From Dehalococcoidia bacterium UBA2979 (lineage in GTDB: Bacteria > Chloroflexota > Dehalococcoidia > UBA2979): DNA of 17,486 bases. The notes under the pieces are model-generated. The model ran no database searches. It saw only the letters and a program-made list of their open reading frames with translations, and had not been told where the DNA came from. The stretch's first letter is position 1; each line of letters begins with the position of its first letter. Made by a program: the position numbers and the translations under genes. This document shows, piece by piece, positions 7,314-14,293 of the stretch. The stretch covers positions 1 through 17,486 of the forward strand of contig DEAP01000107.1 of the NCBI GenBank assembly GCA_002348225.1, written 5' to 3'.

Positions 7314-7319
7314 GCCTAG

Positions 7320-8444
7320 CTACTCCACGATGAATGCTTCCAATGCCTGTGGATCAAGTTCCAATCCCAGACCTGGTCGATCCGGGAGTGAGATAGTACC
7401 GTTTTCTGGTATGACTGGCTCTTTATATAGTTTCGCGAGTTCTTCAGCTGGAACAGTGAATTCCTCGGAAAACTCGTGAGGCCTAACCGCATTGGTAACA
7501 GTCGAATAGAGGTGAAGACTTGCCATGGAATTTGCGCCGACACTTGGACTATGCGGCATGACTATTTTGTTATGAATTGCTGCCATTTCATACACTCTGA
7601 TCATTTCAGACAAACCGCCCACATTTGTAACGTCTGGCTGCAGGATGTCAGGGTTCCCCAAGAGCATTAGATCTCTAAACCTCCATGAAGATGTCTCTTG
7701 CTCTCCAGAGGATACTGAACAATCAAGCGCGTCTACGACTTGTTTTAGACCAGGTAAATCATATTGCGGTAAAGGCTCCTCGAAGTGTGCAATTCCGAGC
7801 TCCTCAAATTTCCGGCCTTGTTCTATTGCCGTAGGCACTGAATAACCGCAGTTCGCATCAAAGCTGAGAGGGCAATCGTCTGGGAGCCACTCACGGCACT
7901 TCTCAAAGAGCGCGAAGTCCTTTTTTGGATCGGCGTCCTGTCTGTAATCACGCCAGTCCATCCTTATTTTGAATGCGCGATACCCTTTGTCATATCCTTC
8001 CTGAATCTCATCCAGCATTTCTTCGGGAGATTTGCTCCAACCGTTACCTCTACTCCAGTAGAGAGGTATGCTCGTCCGGCGAGCTCCGCCAAGTAATTGA
8101 TAGATTGGCATGTTCGCGACCTTGCCCATTATGTCCCAGATAGCCACATCGATTGAACCCACTATTTGTGAGGGAAATCTAGTTGCCTGCTGTCCCTCGC
8201 CCAGAGTCAGTAACTCCCAAATCTTTCTAGGTCTGCAGGGATCTGTACCTATGAGTAGGGGTTTTATTAGTTCATCTACATACGCTTTGACCACTTTTAT
8301 GTTGCGGCTTGATTCTGAAATTCCAGTAATGCCTTCATCTGTGTGAATTTGGAGAAGTAGTCTTCCAGGTGTGCCCACGAAAGCCCTCGCATTTTCTTCT
8401 TGTGGAGACCGAATCCGGTTAACTGTAATATCTGTGATTTTCAT
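7320..8444 (-). CDS. Enolase-superfamily enzyme, mandelate racemase/muconate lactonizing type
   Basis: This is a 374-residue enzyme with the superfamily's N-terminal capping domain (about 1-120) and a modified TIM barrel. Barrel residues seen are the K-x-R motif Lys159/Arg161, metal ligands in DANCGY (Asp196), FEEP (Glu222) and SGEQET (about Glu248), then Asp271 in QPDVTNVGG and His298 in MPHSPS. An Asp/His dyad after strands 6 and 7 is the mandelate-racemase subgroup arrangement. It acts by removing the proton alpha to a carboxylate, typically in acid-sugar dehydration or racemisation. The substrate is not determinable from these residues. The ATG at 8444 has GAGGA exactly 5 nt upstream; the in-frame ATG at 8456 lies inside that context and has none. 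The aldo/keto reductase gene lies 137 bp upstream on the same strand, so the two could act on the same sugar acid or aldose. Confidence 0.92.
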   Translation of the reverse strand: MKITDITVNRIRSPQEENARAFVGTPGRLLLQIHTDEGITGISESSRNIKVVKAYVDELIKPLLIGTDPCRPRKIWELLTLGEGQQATRFPSQIVGSIDVAIWDIMGKVANMPIYQLLGGARRTSIPLYWSRGNGWSKSPEEMLDEIQEGYDKGYRAFKIRMDWRDYRQDADPKKDFALFEKCREWLPDDCPLSFDANCGYSVPTAIEQGRKFEELGIAHFEEPLPQYDLPGLKQVVDALDCSVSSGEQETSSWRFRDLMLLGNPDILQPDVTNVGGLSEMIRVYEMAAIHNKIVMPHSPSVGANSMASLHLYSTVTNAVRPHEFSEEFTVPAEELAKLYKEPVIPENGTISLPDRPGLGLELDPQALEAFIVE

Positions 8445-8581
8445 GTTGATCCTCATGTATAGGGTGCTTTGAGAGGTTAGGCGCCGTCGGGAATATTTGG
8501 TTCTCTAGCCTCATGTTGTGCTCAGTATAGTAACTGGCATTCACGAGGTGTAGCAGGCTGATTGTTTCAACAACGAGACGC

Positions 8582-9589
8582 TTATGTAGGACAGTTGGAA
8601 TCAATTAAATTCTTTGATTTCAGTTCCTGCCACATGTTTCGATCAATTGGGAAAGTGCTCATTTCCACGTTCTCAGATGCTTCTATATGCGTACTTGGGC
8701 CGGGTATGGTCGAAGCCACGGCCGGATGTAATAAACCGAACTGGAGAGCTGCAGCCTTCAGTGGCACACCAAACTGATCGCACACATCTCTAATTTGTTT
8801 AGCTTTGGAAACGATCTCTGCTGGAGCAGGGTCATAGAAGTACGTAGTGTTAGATGTGAGATCGGATGCCAAGATACCACTGTTATAGGGACCACCCAAA
8901 ATCAAACTAATATTTTGTTGCTCACATATGGGGAGTAGGGTATCTAGTGCTGACTGATCAAGAAGTGTGTATCTCCCAGCAAGTAAAAAACAGTCAACGT
9001 CTACCTCCACCGCAAACTTAGAAAGCATTTCCCACTCATTCATGCCGGCACCAATTGCCTTAATCATGCCCTGAGATTTTAGTTCAGCAAGCGCTGGGAA
9101 CGACTCATTTAAAGCCTGATGATAGTGATCATCAGGATCGTGGATATATGCAATGTCGATGTAATCGAGCTGCAATCTTTCCAGTGTTTCCTCGATCGAT
9201 CGTAGGATGCCATCTCGCGAGAAATCGAAGACGACATTATTTTTATAGCGAGATGCTTTCTCGTTCACTTGAATCGTGGCTGTGCGAGGACCATCGAATT
9301 TAAAGGAGGCTGCTTCCTCTTCAGAAAGAATCAATCGGCCAACTTTACTTGAGAGCGTGAACTCGTCTCGATCCACGGTTGATAAGAAGCTCCCACTAAA
9401 TGTTTCACTATTGCCTGCACCGTATAGAGGCGCCGTGTCAAAATATCTGATACCGATTTCATATGCTTTTTCGAGAGTGCGATATGCGACCGACTGATCT
9501 AGCTTACCTAGAGGAGCACCTCCCATTCCAATTTGAGTAACTTGGACCTCTGTTGATGCAATTGTCGATGTTTTTAAATCAGTATTCAT
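8582..9589 (-). CDS. Aldo/keto reductase, aldose-dehydrogenase-like
   Basis: This is a 335-residue NAD(P)(H)-dependent TIM-barrel oxidoreductase. The full catalytic tetrad is present: Asp51 and Tyr56 in RYFDTAPLYGAGNSE, Lys82 in LSSKVGR and His150 in DIAYIHDPDD. The start TQIGMGGAPLG and the late IPGPSTHIEASENV (cofactor phosphate loop) are typical. The overall pattern resembles the D-threo-aldose 1-dehydrogenase / L-fucose dehydrogenase / pyridoxal dehydrogenase branch, which oxidises aldoses to lactones. Direction and substrate are inferred only. The ATG at 9589 follows AAAGGG with 6 nt between. It precedes the enolase-superfamily gene on the same strand. Oxidation of a sugar to a lactone, its opening, and dehydration of the acid would be a coherent three-step route with the neighbours. 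It is divergent from the CaiB/BaiF gene. Confidence 0.9.
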   Translation of the reverse strand: MNTDLKTSTIASTEVQVTQIGMGGAPLGKLDQSVAYRTLEKAYEIGIRYFDTAPLYGAGNSETFSGSFLSTVDRDEFTLSSKVGRLILSEEEAASFKFDGPRTATIQVNEKASRYKNNVVFDFSRDGILRSIEETLERLQLDYIDIAYIHDPDDHYHQALNESFPALAELKSQGMIKAIGAGMNEWEMLSKFAVEVDVDCFLLAGRYTLLDQSALDTLLPICEQQNISLILGGPYNSGILASDLTSNTTYFYDPAPAEIVSKAKQIRDVCDQFGVPLKAAALQFGLLHPAVASTIPGPSTHIEASENVEMSTFPIDRNMWQELKSKNLIDSNCPT

Positions 9590-9734
9590 GAATGGCCCTT
9601 TTGTTCTGGGTTATGCCTAGGTCGATAACTGGCACCGACTACGGGTAGTATATCCTTCGTGTTACTTGATACTGAGAATGTTTTGATAGCTAGGCACTGT
9701 GAAGTAGCAAACGTACCCAGTAAGGAGAGCCAGA

Positions 9735-11036
9735 GTGGTTGACAAAGATATTACGAAGCGACCATTACATGGGATAAAAGTTCTTGAAATTGCTACGATT
9801 CTCGCTATTCCTTCCTGCGCTGTTCATCTCTCTGACATGGGTGCAGAGGTGGTTAAGGTCGAATCATTGACCGGCGACCCACACCGATATGGGATAGGCC
9901 CCATACTGCCTAACGAAAGCAAGGGTTTTACAGTAATTAATAGAGGAAAGAGAAGTATCGCTCTTGACCTTGGTAAGCAAGAGGCAGCTGAAATTATTGA
10001 AAAGCTAGTTAAGCAATCTGACGTAGTCTTGCTGTCTCTCAAGCTAGCGGATTTGCAAAAATTCGGACTGCGTTACGAAGATCTACGCGAATGGAACTCA
10101 TCTCTCATTTACTTGGAACATGCTCCGTATGGTCCCAAGGGACCGTTTAGTCAAGAGGGAGGCTACGACGTCGTTGCGGCAGGTATGTCTGGCTTGGCAT
10201 CCATTTTAGCAAGAGATATTAACGGAGTTCCGTCAGACCTGACCCCAGCAGTGGCTGACTGGGCCACAGGCCTTGCGTCAGCGTTAGCAGTGGTGACCGC
10301 TCTACTTCATCGCAACACCACTGGTGAAGGTCAAAAAGTCAGCACTAGCTTACTTCAGACGTCACTCATTCTTGCAGGGAATCAGATTCACTGGTTTGCT
10401 GCCACAGATCCTCCAGCATGGGAACGAGTAGTACAGGAGCTCGCAGAAGGACAGGCCAAAGGCGCAGGATTTGATGAACAGAGAAGTGTTTTTAAGAGAA
10501 TCACTAATCCTGGAAGTGGACCTGAAACAAATACATATTTCCGGAATTATCGTGCAAGTGATAACTTCTTTGCGGTCGGGGCACTCAGTGTGGCTCTCCA
10601 AGCTAAATTTTGTGAAGTGCTTGATGTGGTCGATCCTCGGACACCAGACTTTGATATGAATCGTTCGGAAGATTATGACACGTTAGTTCAATTTACTAGG
10701 CGATGTGAAGACATAGTTAGAAGCCGGTCAGCCGACTTTTGGATATCGAAGCTACGGCAGGCAGGTGTGCCATGTGGACCATTTAATTTCCCGCACGAAG
10801 TATTTGATGAGGAACAGATTGTAGAAAATGATTTCGTGGTGAATCTGGAGCATTCAAAATTGGGAGAGTACAAGACGTATGGTACCGCAGTTAAAATGGA
10901 GAAAACCCCGGTATTTCCGACTATTTCTTCTCCAGGATTAGGAGAACATACGGCACAGATACTTGGGGAGTTGGGTTATTCACTGGATCATATCGATCAA
11001 CTCATTCGAGACGAGGTGGTTACTCAAGCTGAATGA
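9735..11036 (+). CDS. CaiB/BaiF (class III) CoA transferase
   Basis: This 433-residue protein is a full-length family III CoA transferase, which moves CoA between carboxylic acids through an aspartyl-CoA anhydride. The N-terminus has GIKVLEIATILAIPSCAVHLSDMGAEVVKVES with the family's GAEVVKVE, followed by GDPHR, INRGKRSIALDL and LIYLEHAPYG. The catalytic aspartate is most likely Asp175 in VADWATG. The C-terminal part includes GVPCGPFNFPHEVFDEEQI and SSPGLGEHTAQILGELGY, normal family ends. The start is GTG 9735, with TAAGGAGA 6 nt upstream. Substrates are unknown. The crotonase gene on the facing strand ends 64 bp away and could act on the CoA ester it makes. It is divergent from the aldo/keto reductase. 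Confidence 0.94.
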   Translation: MVDKDITKRPLHGIKVLEIATILAIPSCAVHLSDMGAEVVKVESLTGDPHRYGIGPILPNESKGFTVINRGKRSIALDLGKQEAAEIIEKLVKQSDVVLLSLKLADLQKFGLRYEDLREWNSSLIYLEHAPYGPKGPFSQEGGYDVVAAGMSGLASILARDINGVPSDLTPAVADWATGLASALAVVTALLHRNTTGEGQKVSTSLLQTSLILAGNQIHWFAATDPPAWERVVQELAEGQAKGAGFDEQRSVFKRITNPGSGPETNTYFRNYRASDNFFAVGALSVALQAKFCEVLDVVDPRTPDFDMNRSEDYDTLVQFTRRCEDIVRSRSADFWISKLRQAGVPCGPFNFPHEVFDEEQIVENDFVVNLEHSKLGEYKTYGTAVKMEKTPVFPTISSPGLGEHTAQILGELGYSLDHIDQLIRDEVVTQAE

Positions 11037-11100
11037 GGCGGTTCGAAGACTTACTGCTAGAGACTTCCCGTCATTTACGAAATGGTGCCGTTGTACCCGC

Positions 11101-11898
11101 CTATCGACCCGTAAAATTTGCTTTACGTTTCTCGATAAAGGCGCGTTTGCCCTCACGTACGTCGCTGCTTTGCTCGATCTGCTTCTGTGCTGACCATTCG
11201 AATTCAATCTGTTCCTGAAGTGATGCCTCCCATGTGTGCATTACTTCTCGCTTTTCCCACATAAGGGATAACGGTGGTCCATCAGCAAGTTCTCGTGCCA
11301 TTTCGAGTGCATATGCTCTTGGATCATCAACTAGAGTATTAGCCAAACCGATGCGGACTGCTTCCTCAGCCCTGACATCTCTGCTTGTATACATGAGTTC
11401 CAGTGCTTTTCCTTGTCCAACCAATCTCGGCAGGTGATAAGTGAGGCCGCAGTCTGGCCCCAAGGCACGGCGAGTGAATATTGTTAGAAAATTTGCGTTC
11501 GGGCCTACAATCCGAATGTCGAATGACAGCGCCAGAGACATGCCGGCGCCGGCACAGACCCCGTCGATTGCTGCGATGGTTGGTTTGTCGATTAATGGCA
11601 TTGCCATCCCAACGCCGCTCACCCCCATGGAATCGTTTTTTCCCGGCCTCGGATTCGATGAAGACTCTGCACCAGGATCTTCAGCTGTTAAGTCAGCTCC
11701 AGCAGAAAATCCTCTTCCCTCGTGTGTCGCCACCACGGCCCGGACTTCTGGATCTGTGTTAAGTCGACGGCCAAGTTCCATAATTTCCCAGAATGTCTTA
11801 TGCCGCATGGCATTTAATTTTTCAGGTCTGATAATTTGCCATTCAGCAATTTTGTCACTTATGGTGATTCGTAGTTCTTCGAAATCGTCGTAACGCAT
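11101..11898 (-). CDS. Enoyl-CoA hydratase/isomerase (crotonase) family protein
   Basis: This is a 265-residue cytoplasmic crotonase-fold enzyme acting on acyl-CoA. It shows IIRPEKLNAM, the first oxyanion-hole segment GRGFSAGADL (64-70), and the second KPTIAAIDGVCAGAGMSLALSFDIRI (105-130). The later ALGPDCGLTYHLPRLVGQGKALEL is also typical. At the position of the second catalytic acid there is Asp149 (GPDCG). No Glu is evident at the first site in TRRALG, so a single-acid isomerase or another crotonase reaction is as likely as hydration. An insert rich in Asp, Ser and Pro after GADL (71-100) is of a kind common in the family. The ATG at 11898 is preferred over the adjacent GTG at 11901 because AGGAG ends 6 nt before it. 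It is convergent with the CoA transferase and divergent from the unknown gene at 12051. Confidence 0.92.
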   Translation of the reverse strand: MRYDDFEELRITISDKIAEWQIIRPEKLNAMRHKTFWEIMELGRRLNTDPEVRAVVATHEGRGFSAGADLTAEDPGAESSSNPRPGKNDSMGVSGVGMAMPLIDKPTIAAIDGVCAGAGMSLALSFDIRIVGPNANFLTIFTRRALGPDCGLTYHLPRLVGQGKALELMYTSRDVRAEEAVRIGLANTLVDDPRAYALEMARELADGPPLSLMWEKREVMHTWEASLQEQIEFEWSAQKQIEQSSDVREGKRAFIEKRKANFTGR

Positions 11899-12050
11899 CA
11901 CAAACTCCTAACGTAGATTTCCACATAGAAACGAGAAACATACCCCAACTCTCTTGAGCATAAGATAACTCATCGGACAGAGAGATAAAGCTAACAGATC
12001 ACCTCGATTTAGTAACAGGTCAGATAGTAGTTACTTGTTAGAATCAGCGG

Positions 12051-12764
12051 ATGACATCTCATATTCCTCAACACGATGAACATAAAGAAATGTCCGACTG
12101 GTTCATATCACTGTTTCCCAAAATCCGTCCTGCTTTCATCGCCGATGATGGTTGTTGGATAGCATCTATGATGACCCGTAGCAGCGATCACAATCCTCCT
12201 TGGGCGTGGATAGGCTGGGCATTTGACTCAGTGAGTGAAAGGGGAAGGTTCAGCCGACTTCAAGAGCGAATGATAGAAATGCACGGGGAGAAAAGTTGTC
12301 GTGGTCAGGAGGTACTCGATGAAGCGGTCCGACAACTTGTTACCGAGACGTGTGCTACTGCTTGGAGTCTAAAAAGGTTCGGTTCAAATAATTTTCCGTT
12401 ATCAAATGGGGCTCACATCGAAAACAGTACATCAGGTAACTGGGTTGTTTCGAATGACGGGGATACAGGCTTTGCAATCAATGTGGTGCGGCTACGGCCG
12501 CCGAACACACAACAGGAAGTGGTGCAACAGATAAGCACGGCCGTCGAAGTAACGAAACGCACTAAGCCAGACGGAATCACGCACATCTATCTATATGTGG
12601 ATATTTGGCATGACGGTCCTGGTTACGCACACGGGATCGGGTACGATTTTGAAGCAACCCAGCCAATTATTGATAGTCTTTCTGGTTATGCTGGCGAGCA
12701 GGGTATTCGATACGTCCTTACGAAGCCCTTCCAGTGGGGTAATCCCGTAGCTGAGTGGCTCTAG
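12051..12764 (+). CDS. Unrecognised 237-residue protein
   Basis: I do not recognise this protein. Coding is supported by a 237-codon open frame in balanced-GC DNA with normal amino-acid composition, and by divergence from the crotonase gene across about 150 bp. It is soluble, with no signal peptide or membrane segment. The N-terminal part (13-60) is aromatic and Trp-rich (SDWFISLFPKIRP, PPWAWIGWAF). The middle has a predicted helix with charged residues (GRFSRLQERMIEMHGEK). The C-terminal part contains WVVSNDGDTGFAINVVRLRPP, HIYLYVDIWHDGPGYAHGIGYDF and a final PFQWGNPVAEWL. The strand-like HIYLYVDIWHDG with several His and Asp might form a metal or active site, but this is only an impression. 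Start ATG 12051 has a poor ribosome site; ATG 12090 is an alternative. Confidence 0.6.
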   Translation: MTSHIPQHDEHKEMSDWFISLFPKIRPAFIADDGCWIASMMTRSSDHNPPWAWIGWAFDSVSERGRFSRLQERMIEMHGEKSCRGQEVLDEAVRQLVTETCATAWSLKRFGSNNFPLSNGAHIENSTSGNWVVSNDGDTGFAINVVRLRPPNTQQEVVQQISTAVEVTKRTKPDGITHIYLYVDIWHDGPGYAHGIGYDFEATQPIIDSLSGYAGEQGIRYVLTKPFQWGNPVAEWL

Positions 12765-12866
12765 CCCGCATGGGGCATCGAATGGATATGACTTAGTCAA
12801 GGATGATGAATTAAGAAACAAATACAGACATCATTATTGTGGCTGGCGGTCTGGTTGACCTAACCA

Positions 12867-12893
12867 TAGTCTATTGGAATTGTTACTAGACTA
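12867..12893. promoter_or_regulatory. Inverted repeat upstream of the haloacid-dehalogenase-like gene
   Basis: TAGTCTA (12867-12873) is repeated as its reverse complement TAGACTA (12887-12893) with 13 bp between the arms, 51 bp before the dehalogenase start. Centre-to-centre spacing of the half-sites is 20 bp, two helical turns, as expected for a dimeric repressor site. No T-run follows, so it is not a terminator of the upstream gene. Evidence is the repeat alone. Confidence 0.3.
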
Positions 12894-12943
12894 GAGAAAA
12901 ATAAAGAGGAATAAATTAGTGTGTTCGGACGTCGGAGTAAATA

Positions 12944-13666
12944 ATGACTAAAAACCCTATAGAAAACGTTACAACTTTAACCTTTGATATTTTTGGAACT
13001 GTACTCGACCTTGCTGGTGGCCTCGTACCCCCCTTAGATGACCTACTGCAGGAATGTGGTAACGCAGAAAACCTAAAGGGTGCTGATGTTTGGGCTCATT
13101 GGAGATTAAGACAACGTATTGAGCAATACCAAGATAACTTATATATGATGGGTCACAGTGGTTATTTAGCTGTAAAAAGACGGGCCTTGATATATAGTCT
13201 AAAAAGCTTAAAGGTTGAATTTACTTATAACCAAATAGATGACTTCATGGAAGCTTATCAATATTTATCTCCGTTCCTCGATGCAATAGAAGGATTAGAC
13301 AGACTAAGCGAAAAATATAACCTTGTAATGCTTTCGAATGGGGAGCAGAGTTACCTAGAGTATTTAGCTAAGAACCGAATTAAACGTGACTTCCAAACTA
13401 TTTTATCGGCAGAAACAGTGGGACAATTTAAACCCCACCCTGCGGTCTATCGTTTTGCTGCTAAAGAGTTAAACCTTGAACCAAGACAGATAATGATGGT
13501 AGCCGCACATTCATTTGATATTTTAGGAGCAAGAATCAGCGGCTATCGAGGGGCTTATGTTAATAGATACGATTTACCATACGATGAATCAGAATTTTAC
13601 AACTTATACATGCCTGACTATACGACAACAAACTTTCCTGAATTATGTGATCTACTAGGTGTCTAA
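12944..13666 (+). CDS. Type II haloacid dehalogenase-like HAD hydrolase, AT-rich
   Basis: This is a 240-residue HAD-superfamily protein with the L-2-haloacid dehalogenase pattern. Asp15 in FDIFGTVLD is the nucleophile; DxxGT replaces the DxD of phosphatases. WRLRQRIEQYQDNLY follows at about 53-67, where the family's substrate-binding Arg is found. Ser131/Asn132 are in MLSNGEQ, Lys163 in QFKPHPAVY, and AAHSFDILGA carries Asp192. The family cleaves C-halogen bonds of 2-haloacids, but dehalogenation is not assured because several homologues act on phosphoesters. The ATG at 12944 follows GGAG with 6 nt between. Base composition stands out: I counted 211 G/C in 540 bases (12961-13500, about 39%), against about 55% in two blocks of the gene before it. 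It also uses AT-ending codons heavily. It sits just beyond the 3' end of tRNA-Arg, so horizontal acquisition is plausible. Confidence 0.85.
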   Translation: MTKNPIENVTTLTFDIFGTVLDLAGGLVPPLDDLLQECGNAENLKGADVWAHWRLRQRIEQYQDNLYMMGHSGYLAVKRRALIYSLKSLKVEFTYNQIDDFMEAYQYLSPFLDAIEGLDRLSEKYNLVMLSNGEQSYLEYLAKNRIKRDFQTILSAETVGQFKPHPAVYRFAAKELNLEPRQIMMVAAHSFDILGARISGYRGAYVNRYDLPYDESEFYNLYMPDYTTTNFPELCDLLGV

Positions 13667-13690
13667 AAAAACTATCCGATAGGATGTTTT
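13665..13690. terminator. Probable bidirectional intrinsic terminator
   Basis: Immediately after the dehalogenase stop, AAAAC(T)ATCC and GGATGTTTT pair around GATA, with one bulged T. On the plus strand the stem ends in four T. On the minus strand the same hairpin is followed by seven T (the reverse of A7 at 13665-13671), a better terminator for transcripts coming from tRNA-Arg and the genes before it. Stem strength is modest. Confidence 0.5.
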
Positions 13691-13753
13691 CAGATCTGTC
13701 TACCAATATAAGTAGTTTGAATCCTCGAGATTGCTATATTTTTATAAATATTG

Positions 13754-13766
13754 CCCCCTTTTGGGG
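13754..13766 (-). terminator. Short GC hairpin downstream of tRNA-Arg
   Basis: CCCC and GGGG (13755-13758 with 13763-13766) can pair around a four-base loop, about 70 bp beyond the tRNA 3' end on the minus strand. The following bases are AT-rich but not a pure T-run. It may help to end or trim the tRNA transcript; a chance hairpin is possible. Confidence 0.22.
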
Positions 13767-13834
13767 TTCACGCTAAGAGCAGCGGATTCATACCGCATGG
13801 TAATCCCTTGCTATATATGGGATATCTGGAAGTA

Positions 13835-13910
13835 TGGTGCCCTCGGGAGGATTCGAACCTCCGGCCTAGGGTTTAGGAAACCCTCGCTCTGTCCCCTGAG
13901 CTACGAGGGC
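13835..13910 (-). tRNA. tRNA-Arg (anticodon CCU), CCA encoded
   Basis: A complete 76-nt cloverleaf is seen on the minus strand. The acceptor stem GCCCTCG/CGAGGGC is perfect, the D-arm is GCTC-AGGGGACA-GAGC, and the anticodon stem AGGGT/ACCCT holds loop TTCCTAA. A five-base variable loop and the T-arm GGAGG-TTCGAAT-CCTCC follow, then discriminator A and an encoded CCA (13835-13837). Anticodon CCT (13875-13877) reads AGG, Arg. Its 5' end lies only 18 bp after the stop of the heme-monooxygenase-like gene on the same strand. It therefore has no clear promoter of its own in the gap and may be processed from the upstream transcript. Confidence 0.97.
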
Positions 13911-13928
13911 ATTGTGCAATGCCTCTGG

Positions 13929-14258
13929 TCAGTCACCCTTGCTCGTGAAGTCTTGTTCGATCACCGCGTCCCACAAACTGACTTGGGGATGACCCAATAG
14001 TAATGGAGTGGTAGTGCCACCACCACGATGGCTCTGAACGAAGGCTTCACTCTGTGTCCACGATTCAAAGTCTCCTTTTGATTCCCAAATCGTGTGAGAT
14101 GAGTAGTTTAGTCCTTCTTCATCATCTTCTCCACGAAGAAGAGAAAAGTGAATAATACCGGGGACTTCGTTGAGATAGCTGTCTCGACCTTTCCAGGCGG
14201 CCTCGAACGCGTCGCCCGAATCTTTCTTTACTTTGAATGCGTTCATCGCGATAAACAT
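13929..14258 (-). CDS. Antibiotic-biosynthesis-monooxygenase fold protein, IsdG/HmoA-like heme monooxygenase
   Basis: This is a 109-residue protein of the ferredoxin-like ABM fold. It starts MFIAMNAFKVKKDSGDAFEAAW and continues NEVPGIIHFSLLRG, YSSHTIWESKGDFESWTQSEAFVQSH and LLLGHPQVSLWDAV. Asn6, Trp67 and His77 occupy the positions of the catalytic Asn-Trp-His triad of IsdG-type heme-degrading enzymes; the ten-residue Trp-to-His spacing is the same. This supports oxygen-dependent heme opening to free iron, in the cytoplasm. Another ABM function cannot be excluded. An upstream in-frame start would add 24 residues, but the ATG at 14258 has AGGAAAG 4 nt before it and gives the normal family start. 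It lies 35 bp after thyX on the same strand, and tRNA-Arg follows 18 bp downstream. Confidence 0.82.
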   Translation of the reverse strand: MFIAMNAFKVKKDSGDAFEAAWKGRDSYLNEVPGIIHFSLLRGEDDEEGLNYSSHTIWESKGDFESWTQSEAFVQSHRGGGTTTPLLLGHPQVSLWDAVIEQDFTSKGD

Positions 14259-14293
14259 AGTACTTTCCTGTCTGTAGATTTGGTTCAATGCTC

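Noticed and set aside
7310..7319. Palindrome CTAGGCCTAG between the VOC and enolase stop codons
   Set aside because: With no loop it cannot form a useful hairpin. It arises from the two TAG stop contexts in a six-base gap and no T-run follows.
11441..11893. 150-codon open frame opposite the crotonase gene
   Set aside because: It lies wholly antisense to a well-supported enoyl-CoA hydratase/isomerase, has an unnatural Ser/Pro-rich composition and lacks any motif.
12013..12040. Imperfect inverted repeat TAACAGGT / ACTTGTTA upstream of the unknown gene
   Set aside because: It matches at seven of eight positions in AT-rich intergenic DNA, has no second copy and no fit to a known operator. Too weak to annotate.
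13771..13800. GCGG-ATTCATA-CCGC stem-loop resembling a tRNA T-arm, considered as a second or broken tRNA
   Set aside because: The loop lacks the TTCGA core, and no acceptor, D-arm or anticodon arm can be built around it.
13731..14000. 89-codon plus-strand open frame with FRKPSLCPLSYEG-like sequence
   Set aside because: It is the antisense translation of tRNA-Arg, a well-known annotation artefact, and it also overlaps the end of a real gene.
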